Positions 12,189 to 12,395 of a DNA stretch of 12,395 nucleotides are shown here, one piece after another. Position numbers and translations under genes: made by a program. The DNA comes from Geobacter sp. (GTDB taxonomy: Bacteria > Desulfobacterota > Desulfuromonadia > Geobacterales > Pseudopelobacteraceae), in assembly GCA_027346925.1 (NCBI GenBank), contig DAIERH010000039.1:1908-14302 (forward strand). Reading direction: 5' to 3'. Each line of letters opens with the position of its first letter. Positions within the stretch are counted from its first letter, which is position 1. The notes below the pieces were generated by a model. The model was not told the DNA's origin, ran no database searches, and saw only the letters and a program-made list of their open reading frames with translations.

Positions 12189-12395
12189 ATGCTCAAGAAA
12201 CTGGAAGAATACGACCTGATCATCATGCTGATGGCCATCGCCCTCACCTGCTTCGGGGTGGTGATGGTCTACTCGGCCTCGTCGGTCATGGCCGCCAAGC
12301 GCTTCCACGACGGCTTCTTCTTCCTCAAGCGCCAGGGGCTGTTCTCCCTGCTCGGCTTCGCCATCATGCTGGCGGTGATGCGCGTCGATTACCAT
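12189..12395 (+). CDS. ftsW: Septal peptidoglycan glycosyltransferase FtsW, N-terminal part (cut by window end)
   Basis: ATG 12189 follows AAGGTG at 12177-12182 and opens a frame that runs for 69 codons to the window edge. The visible residues begin MLKKLEEYDLIIMLMAIALT, entering a first transmembrane helix at about 9-29. Then comes the SEDS-family signature GVVMVYSASS (23-32), a short loop (AAKRFHDG) and a second hydrophobic helix at about 50-64. SEDS proteins polymerise lipid II into glycan strands; FtsW does this at the septum with FtsI. The first helices alone do not separate FtsW from RodA, but position after murD in a dcw cluster that contains ftsI makes FtsW the clear choice. The catalytic Asp and the rest of the protein lie outside the window. 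Confidence 0.93.
   Translation, partial: MLKKLEEYDLIIMLMAIALTCFGVVMVYSASSVMAAKRFHDGFFFLKRQGLFSLLGFAIMLAVMRVDYH

Noticed and set aside
3303..12395. A novel system hidden in the cell wall gene cluster
   Set aside because: Every coding frame from mraZ to ftsW is an intact, standard dcw gene in the usual order; no extra gene, fusion or insertion with coding capacity is present.

Overview
The window is a GC-rich, all plus-strand stretch of bacterial chromosome carrying the first nine genes of a division and cell wall (dcw) cluster, preceded by an RNA-processing and metal-protein neighbourhood. The gene set points to a Gram-negative bacterium with meso-diaminopimelate peptidoglycan. The order Nif3-like / C4 zinc-ribbon coiled coil / rnpB / cysteine-cluster protein / small conserved protein / mraZ, and an FtsI that ends in a PASTA domain, suggest the Geobacter/Desulfuromonas group (Desulfobacterota). 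The taxon is an inference from gene order and protein style; no 16S or other marker is present.

Region 1 (1-2708). The 3' end of a Nif3-family gene is followed by a coiled-coil protein with a C-terminal four-cysteine zinc ribbon, a palindromic array of 9-bp repeats, the RNase P RNA gene (type A), a YkgJ-type cysteine-cluster protein and a 114-residue protein of unknown function. A textbook intrinsic terminator at 2678-2708 closes this unit.

Region 2 (2709-2822). A near-consensus sigma70 promoter (TTGACA, 17 bp, TATATA) is followed at about +1 by four tandem 10-bp boxes that match the known MraZ operator pattern. The last box runs into the mraZ ribosome binding site, so the operon looks autoregulated by its first product.

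Region 3 (2823-12395). mraZ-rsmH-ftsL-ftsI-murE-murF-mraY-murD-ftsW (ftsW cut by the window end). MurE and MurF complete the UDP-MurNAc-pentapeptide, MraY loads it onto undecaprenyl phosphate, and MurD performs the earlier D-Glu addition. FtsW and FtsI polymerise and crosslink septal peptidoglycan, FtsL is part of the divisome scaffold, and RsmH methylates 16S rRNA. Four junctions are tightly coupled (0, -4, 0 and +1 nt). The other four (111, 52, 101 and 48 nt) each hold self-complementary DNA: a degenerate two-hairpin element, a perfect 12-bp stem-loop, a BIME-like inverted pair of REP hairpins, and a second copy of the 9-bp-period repeat.

The protein-coding content is conventional. I see no phage, transposase, CRISPR, toxin or defence genes, and no frameshifted gene. 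The points worth a second look are the non-coding elements and the small unknown gene.
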